DNA from: an uncultured Lachnospiraceae bacterium
GTDB lineage: Bacteria; Bacillota; Clostridia; Lachnospirales; Lachnospiraceae
Direction of reading: 5' to 3'
NCBI GenBank assembly: GCA_902766825.1
Contig: CACXFB010000026.1
Span: 36,911 to 100,910, forward strand
DNA: 64,000 nucleotides
A model generated the notes under the pieces. The model ran no database searches. It was not told the origin of the DNA and was given only the letters and a program-made list of their open reading frames with translations. This document shows, piece by piece, positions 1 to 10,186 of the stretch (the stretch's first letter is position 1; the number at the start of each line of letters is the position of its first letter). The position numbers and the translations under genes are program-made.

Positions 1-3000
1 GCAATGGCAGGAAAATGGGGACACAGAGCCATAGCTATTACCGACCACGGATGCGTGCAGGCATTTCCGGATGCGTACAAAGCAAGAGTTGATAAAGATT
101 TTAAGATAATATATGGTGTTGAGGCATATCTGGTTGATGATATCAAGGAAGTGGTAGTTAACTCAAAAGGTCAGCCGCTTACAGACACATTTGTGGTATT
201 TGATATAGAGACAACGGGATTTGGTCCTAAGAATGACCATATTATCGAGATTGGTGCCGTAAAGGTTAAGGACGGACAGATTCTTGACAGATTTTCAACA
301 TTTATCAATCCGCAGATACCAATCCCTGCAAATATAACTAAGCTTACTTCAATCACCGACCAGATGGTTGCGGATGCCGACACTATTGACGTTGTGTTAC
401 CAAAGTTTATTGATTTTTTGGGAGATTGTCCGGTTGTTGCCCACAATGCAGGATTTGATACCGGATTTATAACAACAAAAGCGATGGATGTCATGAATTA
501 TAAGACTGAGTACACAATAGTTGATACACTCAGCATGGCAAGACTCATGCTTCCGGGGCTTAAGAATTATAAGCTTGATGTTGTAGCGGAAGAACTTGAC
601 TGTGTGCTTGAAAGTCATCACAGAGCCGTAGATGATGCAGAATGTACGGCACATATATTTATGAAGCTTGTGAAAATGCTTCAGGAAAAAGGACATACAA
701 ATCTTGATTCGTTAAATAACATGGATAAGCTGTCTAATGACATAGTAAGGAAGATGCACGCTTACCATGCCATAATACTTGCTAAGAATCTGGTTGGTCG
801 AATCAATCTTTACAAGCTGGTATCCGAATCACACATTAATTATTTCAGCAGAAGACCAAAGATTCCTAAGAGCCTTTACCTTGAAAACTGCGAAGGACTT
901 ATAATCGGTTCTGCCTGTGAAGCGGGTGAATTGTACAGAGCAATTTTGGAAGGCCAGCCAAATGATGAGATAGCGCGTCTTGTGAATTTCTATGATTATC
1001 TTGAGATTCAGCCTGTAGGCAACAATATGTTTATGATAGATAATCCTAAGATTACGGCAGTTAACTCGGTAGAAGACATCAAAGAGATTAACAAAAAGAT
1101 AGTAAAACTTGGAGAGGAATTTAATAAGCCGGTAGTTGCAACCTGCGATGTTCATTTCTTAAATCCTGAGGATTCGATATACCGAAGCATACTTATGGAT
1201 GACAAATTTGATGATGCAGATAATCAGCCGCCGCTTTACCTTAGAACAACTGAGGAGATGCTTGCGGAGTTTGATTATCTTGGAGCGGACAAAGCAAGAG
1301 AAGTTGTAATAGACAACACCAACATGATTGCTGACTGTATTGAAAATATGCCGCCGGTAAGACCAGATAAATGTCCGCCTGTTATTGAAAATTCCGATGG
1401 AGAACTAAGACGAATCTGTTATGAAAAAGCAGTTTCAATGTACGGAGAAAATCTCCCGCCACAAGTTAAGAACAGACTCGACCATGAGCTTAATTCGATT
1501 ATCAATAACGGATTTGCCGTTATGTACATCATAGCCCAGAAACTTGTGTGGAAATCTGTTGAGGACGGATATCTGGTTGGTTCGAGAGGTTCGGTTGGTT
1601 CATCATTTGTCGCAACAATGTCGGGAATCACGGAGGTTAATCCGCTGCCTGCACATTATTATTGTAAGAAATGTCACTACTCGGACTTCGATTCGGATGA
1701 AGTAAAACAATATGCAGGCCGTTCCGGATTTGACATGCCGGACAAGGCGTGCCCGGTATGTGGGGAGAACCTTGCAAAAGACGGACATGATATTCCGTTT
1801 GAAACCTTCCTTGGATTCTACGGAGATAAGGAGCCGGATATCGACCTTAACTTCTCCGGAGAATATCAGTGTATGGCACATGCTTACACGGAAGTTATTT
1901 TCGGTGAAGGACAGACTTTCAGAGCAGGAACCATAACAGGTGTTGCCGAAAAGACAGCCTACGGATATACAAAAGGATATTATGAACGCAGAGAAACTCA
2001 CAAGCGAAGCTGTGAGATTGAAAGAATAGCCAAAGGCTGCGAAGGTGTAAAAAGATCAACCGGACAGCACCCGGGAGGAATCGTCGTACTTCCAATCGGA
2101 GAGGAGATATATTCATTTACCCCTGTACAGCGTCCGGCCAACGATATGACAACCTCAACTGTAACAACACATTTTGATTATCATAAGATTGACCACAACC
2201 TGTTAAAACTTGATATACTCGGGCACGATGATCCTACCATCATAAGAATGCTTGAAGATATAACAGGAGTAAGTGCCATGAATCTTCCATTTGATGACCC
2301 GCAGGTTTACTCGCTGTTTGACAATGACAGTGCCCTCAATCTGAAGCTTGGAAAACTTATGGATTGTGACCTTGGATCACTTGGTATACCGGAGCTTGGA
2401 ACAAAGTTCGTAATGCAGATGCTTAAAGATACGAAACCGAAAAACTTTTCAGACCTTGTGCGAATATCGGGACTTTCCCACGGTACTGACGTGTGGCTTA
2501 ACAATGCCCAGTACTATATCGCCAACGGTGACTGTACACTTCCGACCGCAATCTGTACCCGTGATGATATCATGATATATCTGATTCAGATGGGAGTAGA
2601 GGACGGACTAGCATTTAAAATAATGGAAAGTGTACGTAAAGGAAAAGGCTTAAAACCGGAGATGGAAGAAGCCATGAGAGCAGCAAATGTTCCGGAATGG
2701 TATCTTGAATCCTGCAAAAAGATTAAATACATGTTCCCTAAGGCGCACGCCGTTGCCTACATCATGATGGCAATAAGAATTGCATGGTTCAAAGTTCACA
2801 TTCCGCTTGCGTATTATGCAGCGTATTTCAGTATAAGAGCAAAAGCATTTGACTATGAACTCATGTGCCTTGGACTTGAGAGAGTAGAAAGCTGGATGAA
2901 TGATTACAAAGCCAGAAAAGCCTCTGCAAAAGTTAATCCGGCCAAAGCACCAAGTAAAAAAGAAGATGACGTATTTGAAGATATGAAGATAGTACAGGAA

Positions 3001-3297
3001 ATGTACCTGCGTGGCTTTGAGTTCGAACCAATAGACATCTTTAAAGCCCAGGCACACCGCTTCCAGATAGTCGGCGACAAACTGATGCCGTCATTTGACT
3101 CGATTGACGGACTCGGCGATAAAGCATCCGACAGCGTGGTAGAAGGTGTCAAAGGTGGTCCGTTCCTCTCAAAAGAAGACTTTAAGAACCGCTGCAAGAT
3201 TACACAGACGGCAGCGGATACCATGGGAAGACTCGGCCTGCTTGGCGACATCCCTGAATCCAACCAGATTTCGCTTATGGATTTATTCGCAATATAG
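1..3297 (+). CDS. polC: DNA polymerase III PolC-type alpha subunit, 5' end missing
   Basis: Replicative DNA polymerase of low-GC Gram-positives with built-in proofreading. The frame is open to base 1, so the N-terminal OB region and part of the PHP domain lie upstream; about 1097 of a usual ~1450 residues are visible. Counting from the ATG at base 4: PHP remnant with ITDHG at 12-16; DEDDh exonuclease inserted from about residue 60, with DIET at 67-70, AHNAGFD near 150 and HRAVDDAE near 210; second PHP part from about 280; a zinc-finger-like CKKC...CPVC pair in the polymerase part; catalytic PDIDLNF (Asp612, Asp614); helix-hairpin-helix region at the C-terminus. The exonuclease-inside-PHP order separates PolC from DnaE. 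It ends about 130 bp before rimP. Confidence 0.97.
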   Translation, partial: AMAGKWGHRAIAITDHGCVQAFPDAYKARVDKDFKIIYGVEAYLVDDIKEVVVNSKGQPLTDTFVVFDIETTGFGPKNDHIIEIGAVKVKDGQILDRFSTFINPQIPIPANITKLTSITDQMVADADTIDVVLPKFIDFLGDCPVVAHNAGFDTGFITTKAMDVMNYKTEYTIVDTLSMARLMLPGLKNYKLDVVAEELDCVLESHHRAVDDAECTAHIFMKLVKMLQEKGHTNLDSLNNMDKLSNDIVRKMHAYHAIILAKNLVGRINLYKLVSESHINYFSRRPKIPKSLYLENCEGLIIGSACEAGELYRAILEGQPNDEIARLVNFYDYLEIQPVGNNMFMIDNPKITAVNSVEDIKEINKKIVKLGEEFNKPVVATCDVHFLNPEDSIYRSILMDDKFDDADNQPPLYLRTTEEMLAEFDYLGADKAREVVIDNTNMIADCIENMPPVRPDKCPPVIENSDGELRRICYEKAVSMYGENLPPQVKNRLDHELNSIINNGFAVMYIIAQKLVWKSVEDGYLVGSRGSVGSSFVATMSGITEVNPLPAHYYCKKCHYSDFDSDEVKQYAGRSGFDMPDKACPVCGENLAKDGHDIPFETFLGFYGDKEPDIDLNFSGEYQCMAHAYTEVIFGEGQTFRAGTITGVAEKTAYGYTKGYYERRETHKRSCEIERIAKGCEGVKRSTGQHPGGIVVLPIGEEIYSFTPVQRPANDMTTSTVTTHFDYHKIDHNLLKLDILGHDDPTIIRMLEDITGVSAMNLPFDDPQVYSLFDNDSALNLKLGKLMDCDLGSLGIPELGTKFVMQMLKDTKPKNFSDLVRISGLSHGTDVWLNNAQYYIANGDCTLPTAICTRDDIMIYLIQMGVEDGLAFKIMESVRKGKGLKPEMEEAMRAANVPEWYLESCKKIKYMFPKAHAVAYIMMAIRIAWFKVHIPLAYYAAYFSIRAKAFDYELMCLGLERVESWMNDYKARKASAKVNPAKAPSKKEDDVFEDMKIVQEMYLRGFEFEPIDIFKAQAHRFQIVGDKLMPSFDSIDGLGDKASDSVVEGVKGGPFLSKEDFKNRCKITQTAADTMGRLGLLGDIPESNQISLMDLFAI

Positions 3298-3314
3298 AAA
3301 AAATGAAAAAACCC

Positions 3315-3344
3315 CTTGCATCATATTTTCTATAGTGATATAGT
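3315..3344 (+). promoter_or_regulatory. candidate sigma-A promoter of the rimP-nusA-infB operon
   Basis: TTGCAT at 3315-3320 and TATAGT at 3339-3344 are separated by 18 bp, close to the sigma-A consensus. It lies between polC and rimP and just upstream of the rimP leader hairpin. Called by eye only. Confidence 0.4.
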
Positions 3345-3374
3345 AGATATGTTGTTGAAGATTATTTAAGCAGT

Positions 3375-3402
3375 AAGAGTGGACGCAAGTCCACTCTTCT
3401 TT
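3375..3402 (+). ncRNA. rimP-leader-like hairpin
   Basis: A perfect 10-bp stem (3375-3384 with 3389-3398) is capped by the GNRA-type loop GCAA and followed by a short T-rich stretch, 28 bp before the rimP start. A GAGTGG/CCACTC hairpin directly upstream of rimP (ylxS) is known as the rimP leader in Firmicutes. It could act as an attenuator or simply as a weak terminator for polC. A covariance search against the Rfam rimP family would settle it. Confidence 0.6.
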
Positions 3403-3429
3403 ATTGCAAAATGGAAGTGAGGTTTTTTA

Positions 3430-3897
3430 ATGCAAAAAAAAGAAGATATTGAGAAGCGCACTGAAGAATTGATAATGCCAATTATAGAGCAGAACAATTT
3501 TGAACTTGTTGACCTTGAATATGTAAAGGAAGCAGGAACATATTATCTTAGGGCATATATTGATAAACCGGGCGGAATCAGTATTGATGATTGCGAGATT
3601 GTGAGTCGTGCACTCAGCGACAAACTGGATGAGTTTGATTATATTGATGAGGCATATATTCTTGAAGTAAGTTCTCCGGGACTTGGAAGACCACTTAAGA
3701 AAGATAAGGATTTTGCAAGAAGCATAGGACAGCAGGTTGATATCAAGCTATACAGACCTATTGAGAAGCAGAAAGATTTTACAGGTGAGTTAAAAGAGTA
3801 TGATGCAGACAGTGTAACAATTGCAATCGATGATGAGACAACGATGGACTTTCAGAGAAAAGATATTGCATTAATAAGACTGGCATTTGATTTTTAA
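3430..3897 (+). CDS. rimP: ribosome maturation factor RimP
   Basis: Cytoplasmic 30S assembly factor that helps mature the small subunit. The 155-residue length is normal for the family. The N-terminal alpha/beta domain runs to about residue 80 and contains the typical ISIDDCEIVSRALSDKLD and YILEVSSPGLGRPL stretches; the C-terminal SH3-like domain ends in KDIALIRLAF. The ATG at 3430 has AGTGAGG 7 bases upstream. It is the first gene of the conserved rimP-nusA-ylxR-ylxQ-infB-rbfA cluster, 46 bp before nusA, and this context agrees with the sequence call. Confidence 0.96.
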   Translation: MQKKEDIEKRTEELIMPIIEQNNFELVDLEYVKEAGTYYLRAYIDKPGGISIDDCEIVSRALSDKLDEFDYIDEAYILEVSSPGLGRPLKKDKDFARSIGQQVDIKLYRPIEKQKDFTGELKEYDADSVTIAIDDETTMDFQRKDIALIRLAFDF

Positions 3898-3943
3898 GAT
3901 TAATATGATTAGCAAATAAAAAGAATATGGAGGACAAAGGAAA

Positions 3944-5110
3944 ATGAATAACGAATTAATTGAGGCACTCGATGCTCTCGAAAAAGAAAAACACATTAAG
4001 AAGGTAGTATTAATAGAGGCTATTGAGAATTCTCTCATTGCTGCATGCAAGAATAATTTCGGTAAGGCTGATAACATCAAGGTTATTTTCAACAAAGATA
4101 ACGGCTCTGTTACAGTATACGCACAGAAAGAGATTGTAGAGGAAGTTGAAGACAGCGCGCTTCAGATAAGCAAAGTTGAAGCTGATCTTAAGTTCCCGGG
4201 ACATGAGATTGGAGAAATCGTTAACGTTGAGGTTACTCCTAAGAACTTCGGACGTATTGCTGCACAGAAAGCTAAGCAGGTTGTTGTTCAGAAGATTCGT
4301 GAAGAAGAGAGAAATTCACTTTTCAATCGCTACTATGATATGGAGCATGAACTTGTTACAGGAGTTATCCAGAGACGCTCAGGTAACAATATAAGTGTTA
4401 ATCTTGGTAAGCTTGATGCAATGCTTACAGAGGAGCATCAGATTAAGGCTGAGAAATACAGACCTAACGAAAGAATGAAGTTCTATGTTACAGAAGTAAC
4501 TAATACAACTAAGGGACCAAGAATAAGCATTTCAAGAACAGATCCTACACTTGTAAGAAGACTTTTCGAAGCTGAAGTTGCTGAAGTAAAAGACGGAACT
4601 GTTGAGATTATGGGAATTGCAAGAGAACCGGGTTCAAGAACTAAGATTGCAGTTCAGTCACATGAGCCAAATGTTGATCCTGTTGGTGCATGTGTCGGTA
4701 TGAACGGTAGAAGAATAAGCAATATCGTAAGCGAACTCGGACCAGAAAAGATTGATATTATTACATGGAATGAAGATCCTGCAGTATATATTGAAAATGC
4801 TCTAAGACCATCAACAGTTGTATATGTACGTGCTGATGTTGAAGAAAAGACAGCTAAGGTTATTGTACCGGACGATCAGCTGACACTTGCAATCGGACGT
4901 GCAGGACAGAATGTACGACTTGCAGCAAGACTTACAGGCTACAGAATAGATATTAAGTCAGAAAGTCAGGCAGCTGAGCTTGATATGAACTTTGATGAAA
5001 ATGAAGCAGCAGATGATGAAAATATCGATGATGTTATTGTTGATGATGTTATTGTTGATGTTGATGAAGTAGTTGAAGATACAGCAGCAGACGAAACTAA
5101 CGAACAGTAA
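3944..5110 (+). CDS. nusA: transcription termination/antitermination factor NusA
   Basis: RNA polymerase-associated elongation factor that modulates pausing, termination and antitermination. In its 388 residues I see the N-terminal polymerase-binding domain (1-125), an S1 domain (about 130-200, with ISVNLGKLDAML and PRISISRTDPTLV), and two KH domains (about 205-345, the second with GRAGQNVRLAARLTGY). The last ~40 residues are a strongly acidic tail with a duplicated DDVIVDDVIVD motif. There is no E. coli-type C-terminal repeat pair, as usual in Firmicutes. The start is preceded by GGAGG and AAAGGAAA. Confidence 0.97.
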   Translation: MNNELIEALDALEKEKHIKKVVLIEAIENSLIAACKNNFGKADNIKVIFNKDNGSVTVYAQKEIVEEVEDSALQISKVEADLKFPGHEIGEIVNVEVTPKNFGRIAAQKAKQVVVQKIREEERNSLFNRYYDMEHELVTGVIQRRSGNNISVNLGKLDAMLTEEHQIKAEKYRPNERMKFYVTEVTNTTKGPRISISRTDPTLVRRLFEAEVAEVKDGTVEIMGIAREPGSRTKIAVQSHEPNVDPVGACVGMNGRRISNIVSELGPEKIDIITWNEDPAVYIENALRPSTVVYVRADVEEKTAKVIVPDDQLTLAIGRAGQNVRLAARLTGYRIDIKSESQAAELDMNFDENEAADDENIDDVIVDDVIVDVDEVVEDTAADETNEQ

Positions 5111-5152
5111 TCATTTATTTTCATACATTTTATCAGATGGGATGTGATATAT

Positions 5153-5425
5153 ATGAATGCAAAGAAAATTCCTTTAAGACAATGTACCGGATGTGGTCAG
5201 ATGAAGGAAAAGAAATCAATGATTCGAGTTATTAAGACTAATGAAAATGAAATAATCCTGGATGTGACAGGCAGAAAAAACGGTCGAGGCGCATATATAT
5301 GTAAATCAGTAGAATGTTTTGAAAAGGCAGTTGCAAACCGAGGATTTGAACGTTCATTAAAGACTAAGATACCATCAGAAATTATTGATGAGATAAAGGA
5401 GGAATTGAAAAATGAATCCTGCTAA
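5153..5425 (+). CDS. ylxR: YlxR family RNA-binding protein
   Basis: Small nucleic-acid-binding protein (DUF448) found between nusA and infB in many Firmicutes; described as RNA-binding or nucleoid-associated, exact role unsettled. About 90 residues. The family marks are visible: RQCTGCG near the N-terminus, then DVTGRKNGRGAYIC, then FEKAVANRGFERSL. I chose the ATG at 5153 because GGGATG lies about 10 bases upstream and the product then starts at the family's usual place; a GTG at 5144 would add three residues. The 3' end overlaps ylxQ by 14 bases, suggesting coupled translation. Confidence 0.93.
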   Translation: MNAKKIPLRQCTGCGQMKEKKSMIRVIKTNENEIILDVTGRKNGRGAYICKSVECFEKAVANRGFERSLKTKIPSEIIDEIKEELKNESC

Positions 5426-5756
5426 AATGACAAAAGAGACAGCATACAAAAAAGTTTTCTCTTACATTGGTTTATCTGCTAAAGGAAGAAATCTTGTAAG
5501 CGGAGAGTTTTCTACCGAGAATGCTGTTAAGGGACAAAATGCATATCTGGTAATTGTAGCATCTGATGCATCTGATAACACTAAGAAGCTGTTTAGAAAT
5601 AAGACTGATTTTTATGGTGTACCTTACAGAGAATTTTCAACAAAGGAAGAACTTGGACACATACTTGGAAAAAAGATATGCGCATCCATGGCTTTCATTG
5701 ATGAAGGACTGGCAAAAGCAGCAGTGAGCTGTATCGATAATTATAATAATCAGTAA
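5412..5756 (+). CDS. ylxQ: L7Ae-family ribosomal/K-turn-binding protein YlxQ
   Basis: Protein of the L7Ae/L30e/YlxQ family, which binds kink-turn RNAs; the in vivo partner in Firmicutes is not firmly known. At 114 residues it is about family size. It shows an alpha-beta-alpha pattern with GLSAKGRNLVSGEFSTENAV and AYLVIVASDASDNTKKLF, typical of this fold. AAGGAGG at 5397-5403 fixes the ATG at 5412, inside the end of ylxR. It is followed within about 40 bases by infB, the normal neighbour. Confidence 0.92.
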   Translation: MNPAKMTKETAYKKVFSYIGLSAKGRNLVSGEFSTENAVKGQNAYLVIVASDASDNTKKLFRNKTDFYGVPYREFSTKEELGHILGKKICASMAFIDEGLAKAAVSCIDNYNNQ

Positions 5757-5798
5757 TCCTTTATGGATAAAAAAATCTTGCAAAAAGTGAGGAAAAGA

Positions 5799-8798
5799 AT
5801 GTCGAAAATGAAGATATACGAATATGCCAATAAAATAGATAAAAAAGCAAAGGAACTTGTTAATATACTTTTAGAAAACGGAGTTGAGGTTAAATCCCAT
5901 ATGAGCGTTATTGATGAGAAGGGCGTGGAAATCATCAACAAACATTATGGAATAGAAAAGCCTAAAAAGAGTGAAGAGCCTAAAAAGAGCGAAGAGCCTG
6001 CTAATCCAAGAATTGCAGCAAGACTCGGAAGTGCCAGACCTGCATCTGTAAGAAGTGCGGGAACAGCTACAGTTGCCAAGAAAGAAGTCGAGAAAGACAA
6101 GAAGGCAAGAAAAGCAGAAAAAGAGAAGGCTAAGGATGTCGTTGCAGCAAGCGAGGATAATGCAGCAAAAAATGCTGAAAATACAGCTGCAACAGAACCT
6201 AAGGCAGAAACTAAGACTGAAACTAAAGCTGCAGTAAAAGAAGCAGAAGTAAAGAGCGAAGAAAAAGAAGCTAAGGCTGAAAAGAAAGAAAAAGCTTCAA
6301 AGGAAGAGAAGGCTGTTAAAGAGGAAAAAGCAGTTAAGGAAGAAAAAGCAGTTAAGGAAGAAAAGGCTGAAAAAGAAGATAAAGCTAAGAAGGAAGAAAA
6401 GGAAGCAGCTCCTACAATCCGTACTGTAAATCACCTCCTTCCTAAGGTTACACCTACAGCCAAGATAGTTAAGAATTATCAGGCACCTGCAGGTAATACA
6501 TTAGGTAATAAGAACGCCCAGAACAAAGGTAATAACAAAGATAACCGTGGTGATAACAGAGGCGGATACAATAAAGATAAACGCAGTGACAACAGAGGCG
6601 GATATAACAAAGATAACCGCTCTGATAACAGAGGCGGATATAACAAAGACAACCGTGGTGATAACAGAGGCGGATATAACAAAGACAACCGTAACGATAA
6701 CAGAGGCGGATATAACAAAGACAACCGTAACGATAACAGGGGCGGATATAATAAGGATAATCGTAATGATAATCGCGGACAGGGACGTAATGATAACAGA
6801 GGTGGCAACCGCGATAAAGGATTTAAGGATGAATCAATAAGTACAGTATTTAACCCTGCTAACAGCGGAAAGAATGCTGACGGAAGAAACCGTTCTAACT
6901 GGTCTAACAAGAAGAACGACAGAAAAGAAAAAGAATACGATGATTCAAGGGAGAACTTCAAGGGACTTACAAAGAATAACGCTAAGCCTAAGAAGGGACA
7001 GTTCATCAAGCCTGAGGTTGTTAAGGTAGAAGAGCCTGAGGAGACAATCAAGACAATTACAATTCCTGATGTAATTACAATCAAGGAACTTGCAGACAAG
7101 ATGAAGGTACAGTCTTCAAATCTTATCAAGAAGTTATTTATGCAGGGTAAAATTGTTACAATTAACCAGGAGATTACATTTGAAGATGCAGAAGAAATAG
7201 CACTTGAATTTAACTGTATTGCAGAAAGAGAAGAGAAAGTCGATGTTATAGCAGAACTTCTTAAGGAAGAAGAAGAGGATCCATCAACACTTGTTAAGAG
7301 ACCTCCTGTAGTCTGCGTTATGGGTCACGTTGACCATGGTAAGACATCACTTCTTGATGCAATCAGAAAGACTAACGTAACAGCAAGAGAAGCCGGTGGA
7401 ATTACGCAGCATATCGGTGCTTACACAGTTAAGATTAACGGAGAGAAGATTACTTTCCTTGATACACCGGGACATGAAGCATTTACATCAATGCGTATGC
7501 GTGGTGCTAATTCAACTGATATTGCAATCCTTGTAGTTGCAGCTGATGACGGCGTAATGCCACAGACTGTTGAGGCTATTAACCATGCAAAGGCAGCAGG
7601 TGTTTCAATAATTGTTGCAATCAACAAGATTGATAAGCCAAGTGCTAATATAGAGAGAGTTAAGCAGGAGCTTGTTGAATACGAACTCGTTGCTGAAGAC
7701 TGGGGTGGAGATACAGTATTTGTACCTGTATCAGCTCATACAGGAGAAGGAATTGAAAACCTTCTTGAGATGATTATCCTTACTTCTGAAATGTGTGAAC
7801 TTAAGGCTAACCCTAACAGAAAAGCAAGAGGTCTTGTTATCGAGGCACAGCTTGATAAGGGAAGAGGTCCTGTTGCTACAGTTCTTGTACAGAAGGGTAC
7901 ACTTCATGTAGGAGATTCAATTACAATCGGTTCATGCTACGGTAAAGTAAGAGCGATGATAGATGATAAGGGACGTAAGGTTAAAGAAGCTAAGCCATCT
8001 ACTCCTGTTGAGATTCTTGGTCTTAACGATGTTCCTAATTCAGGAGAGATTCTTATCTCTACGGATAACGAGAAGGAAGCTAAGAAATATGCAGAGACAT
8101 TTATCGCTCAGGGAAGAGAAAAACTTCTTGAGGATACTAAGGCTAAATTGTCTCTTGACGGACTCTTCTCACAGATTAAGGCCGGTAACATTAAGGAACT
8201 TAACCTTATCGTTAAAGCTGATGTGCAGGGTTCTGTTGAAGCTGTTAAGCAGAGCTTGTTAAAACTTTCTAACGAAGAAGTTGCCGTAAGAATAATCCAT
8301 GGTGGTGTTGGTGCAATTAATGAATCGGATGTAATTCTTGCTAGTGCATCTAATGCAATCATTATCGGATTTAACGTAAGACCTGATAACCAGGCTAAAG
8401 AAGTTGCCGACAGAGAACAGGTTGACTTAAGACTCTACAAAGTCATTTACAATGCAATCGAAGATGTTGCTGCAGCCATGAAGGGTATGCTTGATCCTAT
8501 TTACGAAGAGAAGATTATCGGTCATGCAGAAGTACGTCAGATATTCAAGGCAAGCGGAATCGGTAACATTGCAGGTTCATATGTACTTGACGGTAAGATC
8601 GTTCGTAACTGTCTTGTTAGAATTACAAGAGAGGGAGAGCTTATTTATACAGGACAGCTTTCATCACTTAAGAGATTTAAGGATGATGTAAAGGAAGTTG
8701 CTACCGGATTTGAATGTGGTCTTTTATTTGAGGGATTCGATTCAATGCAGGAATTTGACCAGGTAGAATGTTATGTTATGGAAGAAGTTCCAAGATAA
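5799..8798 (+). CDS. infB: translation initiation factor IF-2
   Basis: GTPase that brings initiator tRNA to the 30S subunit and promotes subunit joining. The 999-residue product has the IF2_N helix domain ([20 protein letters not shown]) at the start, then a very long low-complexity part (about 60-410) of Lys/Glu/Ala runs and seven 12-residue Asn/Asp/Arg/Gly repeats, a second IF2_N domain ([19 protein letters not shown]), the G domain with GHVDHGKT from residue 509, DTPGHEAF and NKID, and the C-terminal domains. I place the start at 5799, where SKMKIYEYA begins after GTGAGG; an ATG at 5763 would add 12 residues with no clear binding site. Only the repeat-rich linker is unusual. Confidence 0.95.
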   Translation: MSKMKIYEYANKIDKKAKELVNILLENGVEVKSHMSVIDEKGVEIINKHYGIEKPKKSEEPKKSEEPANPRIAARLGSARPASVRSAGTATVAKKEVEKDKKARKAEKEKAKDVVAASEDNAAKNAENTAATEPKAETKTETKAAVKEAEVKSEEKEAKAEKKEKASKEEKAVKEEKAVKEEKAVKEEKAEKEDKAKKEEKEAAPTIRTVNHLLPKVTPTAKIVKNYQAPAGNTLGNKNAQNKGNNKDNRGDNRGGYNKDKRSDNRGGYNKDNRSDNRGGYNKDNRGDNRGGYNKDNRNDNRGGYNKDNRNDNRGGYNKDNRNDNRGQGRNDNRGGNRDKGFKDESISTVFNPANSGKNADGRNRSNWSNKKNDRKEKEYDDSRENFKGLTKNNAKPKKGQFIKPEVVKVEEPEETIKTITIPDVITIKELADKMKVQSSNLIKKLFMQGKIVTINQEITFEDAEEIALEFNCIAEREEKVDVIAELLKEEEEDPSTLVKRPPVVCVMGHVDHGKTSLLDAIRKTNVTAREAGGITQHIGAYTVKINGEKITFLDTPGHEAFTSMRMRGANSTDIAILVVAADDGVMPQTVEAINHAKAAGVSIIVAINKIDKPSANIERVKQELVEYELVAEDWGGDTVFVPVSAHTGEGIENLLEMIILTSEMCELKANPNRKARGLVIEAQLDKGRGPVATVLVQKGTLHVGDSITIGSCYGKVRAMIDDKGRKVKEAKPSTPVEILGLNDVPNSGEILISTDNEKEAKKYAETFIAQGREKLLEDTKAKLSLDGLFSQIKAGNIKELNLIVKADVQGSVEAVKQSLLKLSNEEVAVRIIHGGVGAINESDVILASASNAIIIGFNVRPDNQAKEVADREQVDLRLYKVIYNAIEDVAAAMKGMLDPIYEEKIIGHAEVRQIFKASGIGNIAGSYVLDGKIVRNCLVRITREGELIYTGQLSSLKRFKDDVKEVATGFECGLLFEGFDSMQEFDQVECYVMEEVPR
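6534..6785 (+). repeat. seven 36-bp in-frame tandem repeats inside infB
   Basis: Seven units encode variants of [12 protein letters not shown]. Positions 3 and 7-12 of the unit are nearly fixed, while position 6 varies (G, S or N). The unit is 36 bp, so copy-number change keeps the frame. The encoded stretch is hydrophilic, strongly basic and acidic mixed, RGG-like, and predicted disordered. Confidence 0.9.
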
Positions 8799-8841
8799 TA
8801 TTTTGATTCGTTTTATTTGATATTTAGGAGACGAGAAATAA

Positions 8842-9213
8842 ATGAGAAAGAACAGTATAAAAAATACAAGAATTAATTCTGAGGTCGCTCATGAACTTTC
8901 TATTCTGATAAGTCAGGAGATTAAGGACCCTAGAATAAGTCCTCTTACGTCAGTTGTGGCAGTTGATGTCACACCTGACTTAAAGCAGGCAAAGGTATAT
9001 ATAAGTGTCTTAGGTGATGAGGAGAAGAGAAAAGAGACTTATGAAGGTTTAAAGAGCGCTTCAAAACATCTTCGTTCAATGCTCGCTAAGACTATTAATC
9101 TTAGAAACACACCGGAGCTGGAATTCATTATGGACCAGTCAATAGAGTATGGTGTTAACATGACAAAGTTAATTGATGACGTGAACAGGAATGGGGATGC
9201 GTTGGATGAATAA
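8842..9213 (+). CDS. rbfA: 30S ribosome-binding factor RbfA
   Basis: Late 30S maturation factor that acts on 16S rRNA helix 1 and is also linked to cold adaptation. At 123 residues it has normal length for a Firmicute RbfA, with a type-II KH-like fold: KNTRINSEVAHELSILISQE, IKDPRISPLTSVVAVDVTPD and AKVYISVLGD are characteristic. GGAG lies upstream of the ATG at 8842. Its stop codon overlaps the start of the following DHH phosphoesterase gene, consistent with one operon from rimP onward. Confidence 0.95.
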   Translation: MRKNSIKNTRINSEVAHELSILISQEIKDPRISPLTSVVAVDVTPDLKQAKVYISVLGDEEKRKETYEGLKSASKHLRSMLAKTINLRNTPELEFIMDQSIEYGVNMTKLIDDVNRNGDALDE

Positions 9214-10186
9214 TATATTTGAAGTAATAAATGATGCAAAAAGTATTGCGATTGCAGGACACATCAGACCAGATGGTGATTGCCTTGGTAGCGTAACAGG
9301 TCTTGCAAGTTACATTAAAGATAATTATCCTGACAAGAATGTGGAGATTTTTCTTGAAAATGTACCTGAAAGATTTGCAGATTTAGCAATGGTTGATAAA
9401 ATCGTCACAGATTATCCAAGAAGAGATCCTTTTGATGTGTTTATAAGTCTTGATTGTGCGGATATGTCACGCTTTGAACAGGCTAAGGAATACTTTGAAA
9501 ATGCAGCGCTTACAGTTAATATAGATCATCATATCAGTAACAATTCATATGCAAAGGTTAATCATGTGCTTGCTGATTCAAGCTCTACTGCGGAAGTACT
9601 TTTTAATCTTATGGATGAAGATAAGATTTCTTATGAGACTGCACGAAGTCTGTACACAGGAATAATACATGATACAGGTGTATTTAAGCATTCAAGCACT
9701 TCTCCTGTAACAATGAATGTAGCAGGAAAGCTTATGGCAAAAGGACTTGATGTATCATCTATTATTGATGATAGTTTTTACAGAAAGACATACACACAGA
9801 ATCAGATTCTTGGCCGTTGCCTTCTTGAAAGTATGCTAGTACTTGACGGCAAAGTAGTTGTCTCAGCTCTTAGCAGAAAAATGATGGCATTTTATGGTGC
9901 AACATCAGAGGATCTTGATGGTATAATTGACCAGCTTCGTGTAACAAAAGGTGTAGAGGTTGCAATACTTATACATGAGACAGGAGAGCAGATTTACAAG
10001 GTAAGCATGCGCTCTAACGGCAAGATTAATGTTAATACAATCTGTAGTTATTTTGGTGGTGGCGGACACGTAAGAGCATCAGGATGTATGATGAGTGGTT
10101 CGTTGCATGATGTAATTAATAATCTTACAGAGCATATTGAAAAGCAGATAAAAGAAATCGGAGGGGAAACTTGTATAACGGAGTAA
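9206..10186 (+). CDS. nrnA: DHH/DHHA1 phosphoesterase, NrnA-like (oligoribonuclease/pAp phosphatase)
   Basis: Predicted to degrade nanoRNAs and dephosphorylate pAp, as NrnA does in Bacillus. About 326 residues. The DHH domain shows HIRPDGDCLGS near residue 20, SLDCADMSRFE near 85 and NIDHHISN near 105; the DHHA1 substrate domain ends in FGGGGHVRASGC. I prefer the ATG at 9206, which overlaps the rbfA stop by 8 bases and has AGGAATGGGG upstream; an ATG at 9191 is possible. A related role on cyclic-di-AMP breakdown products is possible, but there are no PAS/GGDEF domains, so it is not GdpP. Confidence 0.9.
   Translation: MNNIFEVINDAKSIAIAGHIRPDGDCLGSVTGLASYIKDNYPDKNVEIFLENVPERFADLAMVDKIVTDYPRRDPFDVFISLDCADMSRFEQAKEYFENAALTVNIDHHISNNSYAKVNHVLADSSSTAEVLFNLMDEDKISYETARSLYTGIIHDTGVFKHSSTSPVTMNVAGKLMAKGLDVSSIIDDSFYRKTYTQNQILGRCLLESMLVLDGKVVVSALSRKMMAFYGATSEDLDGIIDQLRVTKGVEVAILIHETGEQIYKVSMRSNGKINVNTICSYFGGGGHVRASGCMMSGSLHDVINNLTEHIEKQIKEIGGETCITE

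Noticed and set aside
5144..5160. Shared GTGATATAYATG pre-start pattern at ylxR and aroQ as a regulatory motif
   Set aside because: Only two cases, best explained by AT-rich spacer sequence between the ribosome binding site and ATG.
6534..6785. Possible CRISPR array
   Set aside because: The repeats are directly adjacent, with no spacers, and encode protein in frame.
6547..6840. Second plus-strand open frame through the infB repeats
   Set aside because: Another frame of the same 36-bp repeats; periodic sequence keeps frames open by chance.
6479..7129. Long reverse-strand open frame opposite infB (216 codons)
   Set aside because: It is the antisense shadow of the in-frame tandem repeats; the product is a monotonous Leu/Ser/Pro repeat with no ribosome binding site.
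9039..9239. Small reverse gene across the rbfA-nrnA junction
   Set aside because: Completely overlaps two clear genes and has no support of its own.
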